A program made the position numbers and the translations under genes. Of a DNA stretch of 15,967 nt, positions 15,446-15,967 are shown one piece after another. The stretch's first letter is position 1. Each line of letters begins with the position of its first letter. Origin of the DNA: Acidimicrobiaceae bacterium. GTDB lineage: Bacteria; Actinomycetota; Acidimicrobiia; Acidimicrobiales; Bog-793. Location: positions 1 through 15,967 of the forward strand of contig DAHUZG010000373.1 in assembly GCA_027306715.1 (NCBI GenBank), in the 5' to 3' direction. A model generated the notes under the pieces. The model was not told where the DNA came from. It worked only from the letters and a program-made list of their open reading frames with translations, and searched no databases.

Positions 15446-15868
15446 GTGGCGGCGACCGACGGGACTGACGCCGACCTCGTCACGGTCTCCGGGCTGCGCC
15501 TTCCCGCAGGCGCGCTCAGCTGGCGCTTCTCGCGTAGCTCCGGGCCCGGCGGCCAGCATGTCAACACCTCGGACAGCCGCGTCGAGCTCCTCGCCGACCT
15601 GAGCCGGCTGGAGGGACCGGAGACCGTTGTGGAGCGGGTCCGCGCCGCCCTCGGCTCGCCGCGCGTGGTCTCCGCCGGCGAGCGTTCGCAGCTGCAGAAC
15701 CGGCTGGCGGCCCGCCGGCGCCTCGCCGAGCGGATCGAGCGTGCCGCGTCCGTCCCGGCTCGGCGCCGCCCGACGCGGCCGACCCGGTCGTCGGTCGAGC
15801 GGCGCCTCGAGGACAAGCACCGCCTCACCGAGCGGAAGGCGGCCCGGCGCCCGCTCGGCGAGGACTGA
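15446..15868 (+). CDS. arfB: Alternative ribosome-rescue factor ArfB (YaeJ/ICT1 family)
   Basis: ArfB hydrolyses peptidyl-tRNA on ribosomes stalled at the 3' end of mRNAs lacking a stop codon. The 140-residue length equals that of E. coli YaeJ. The catalytic GGQ is at 35-37 within SRSSGPGGQHVNTSDSRVEL. A charged basic tail (SSVERRLEDKHRLTERKAARR, split over 115-135) matches the segment that enters the empty mRNA channel. There is no stop-codon recognition domain, which separates it from RF1/RF2. The start is GTG 15446, six bases after the upstream stop, with only a weak GAG before it. The stop codon is repeated in frame by a 15-bp duplication. Confidence 0.92.
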   Translation: MAATDGTDADLVTVSGLRLPAGALSWRFSRSSGPGGQHVNTSDSRVELLADLSRLEGPETVVERVRAALGSPRVVSAGERSQLQNRLAARRRLAERIERAASVPARRRPTRPTRSSVERRLEDKHRLTERKAARRPLGED

Positions 15869-15885
15869 GCCGGCGAGGACTGAGC
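15856..15885 (+). repeat. Perfect 15-bp tandem duplication covering the arfB stop codon
   Basis: CGGCGAGGACTGAGC occurs twice back to back. The first copy encodes the last residues and TGA of arfB, and the second repeats the TGA in the same frame, giving tandem stops 15 bp apart. Confidence 0.95.
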
Positions 15886-15905
15886 GGCGCCGGGCGCGGG
15901 CATCA

Positions 15906-15918
15906 CAGGGGAACCCTG
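15906..15918. promoter_or_regulatory. Short inverted repeat before the last gene
   Basis: CAGGG and CCCTG flank GAA, 5 bases before the Shine-Dalgarno of the gene starting at 15935. It is too short to be more than a possible operator or small hairpin. Confidence 0.2.
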
Positions 15919-15922
15919 ACCG

Positions 15923-15928
15923 AAGGAG
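15923..15928 (+). promoter_or_regulatory. Shine-Dalgarno AAGGAG
   Basis: AAGGAG ends 6 bases before the ATG at 15935. It is among the best ribosome binding sites on the plus strand of this window and makes the partial gene at the edge credible. Confidence 0.7.
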
Positions 15929-15934
15929 AAACCC

Positions 15935-15967
15935 ATGCCTGACGTGATCGACGTCCTCGAGCACGAC
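15935..15967 (+). CDS. Start of a probable hemerythrin-domain protein (11 codons, cut by the right edge)
   Basis: The visible peptide is MPDVIDVLEHD. The pattern DVIDVLxxDH is how many bacterial hemerythrin HHE-domain proteins begin, with the His as first iron ligand; here the visible end is EHD. Eleven residues cannot prove the family. A strong AAGGAG with 6-base spacing supports a real start. If right, the product would bind a di-iron centre for oxygen or redox sensing or for iron handling. Confidence 0.5.
   Translation, partial: MPDVIDVLEHD

Overview
The window is very GC-rich, and wherever a gene can be recognised its third codon positions are almost all G or C. The left half carries glmU-like, prs, rplY (ctc), pth and mfd in a row on the minus strand. 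That order is familiar from Actinomycetota; together with the gene families on the right, it suggests a high-GC actinobacterium, perhaps Acidimicrobiia. The phylum is a fair inference; the class is a guess.

Left block (1-5145, minus strand): transcription would run from a GlmU-like sugar nucleotidyltransferase, through PRPP synthetase, ribosomal protein L25 and peptidyl-tRNA hydrolase, into the transcription-repair coupling factor Mfd, which leaves the window after 471 codons. pth and mfd overlap by a GTGA stop/start. The GlmU-like protein is odd: its left-handed beta-helix stops before the acetyltransferase active site, and an expected Mg-binding Asn is Ala. The 240 bp between prs and rplY hold no gene but may form a structured leader.

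Middle (5255-7597): a plus-strand M20-family metallodipeptidase diverges from glmU. It converges on a minus-strand endonuclease/exonuclease/phosphatase-fold protein whose best start is a CTG with a good ribosome binding site.

Right block (7838-15967, plus strand): two family 2 glycosyltransferases, a polytopic membrane protein with an extracytoplasmic-looking tail, and a small membrane protein form a tight cassette joined by ATGA stop/start overlaps, probably for an exopolysaccharide or cell-envelope glycan. As sequenced, the second glycosyltransferase and the polytopic protein are one 1,024-residue ORF. Codon bias and a hidden ATGA at 9610-9613 suggest they were, or are, two genes separated by a one-base indel. 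Next come a FUSC-type membrane protein (whose last 50 codons clearly lie in another frame), an aldo/keto reductase, the ribosome-rescue hydrolase ArfB, and the first 11 codons of a probable hemerythrin-domain protein.

No rRNA, tRNA, insertion sequence, phage gene or CRISPR array was seen. No stretch over about 300 bp lacks a gene; the two longest gaps (2685-2943 and 7598-7837) are described below. The most useful observations are the truncated GlmU, the two likely frameshifts, the glycan cassette, the prs-rplY leader, and several short perfect tandem duplications at gene ends.
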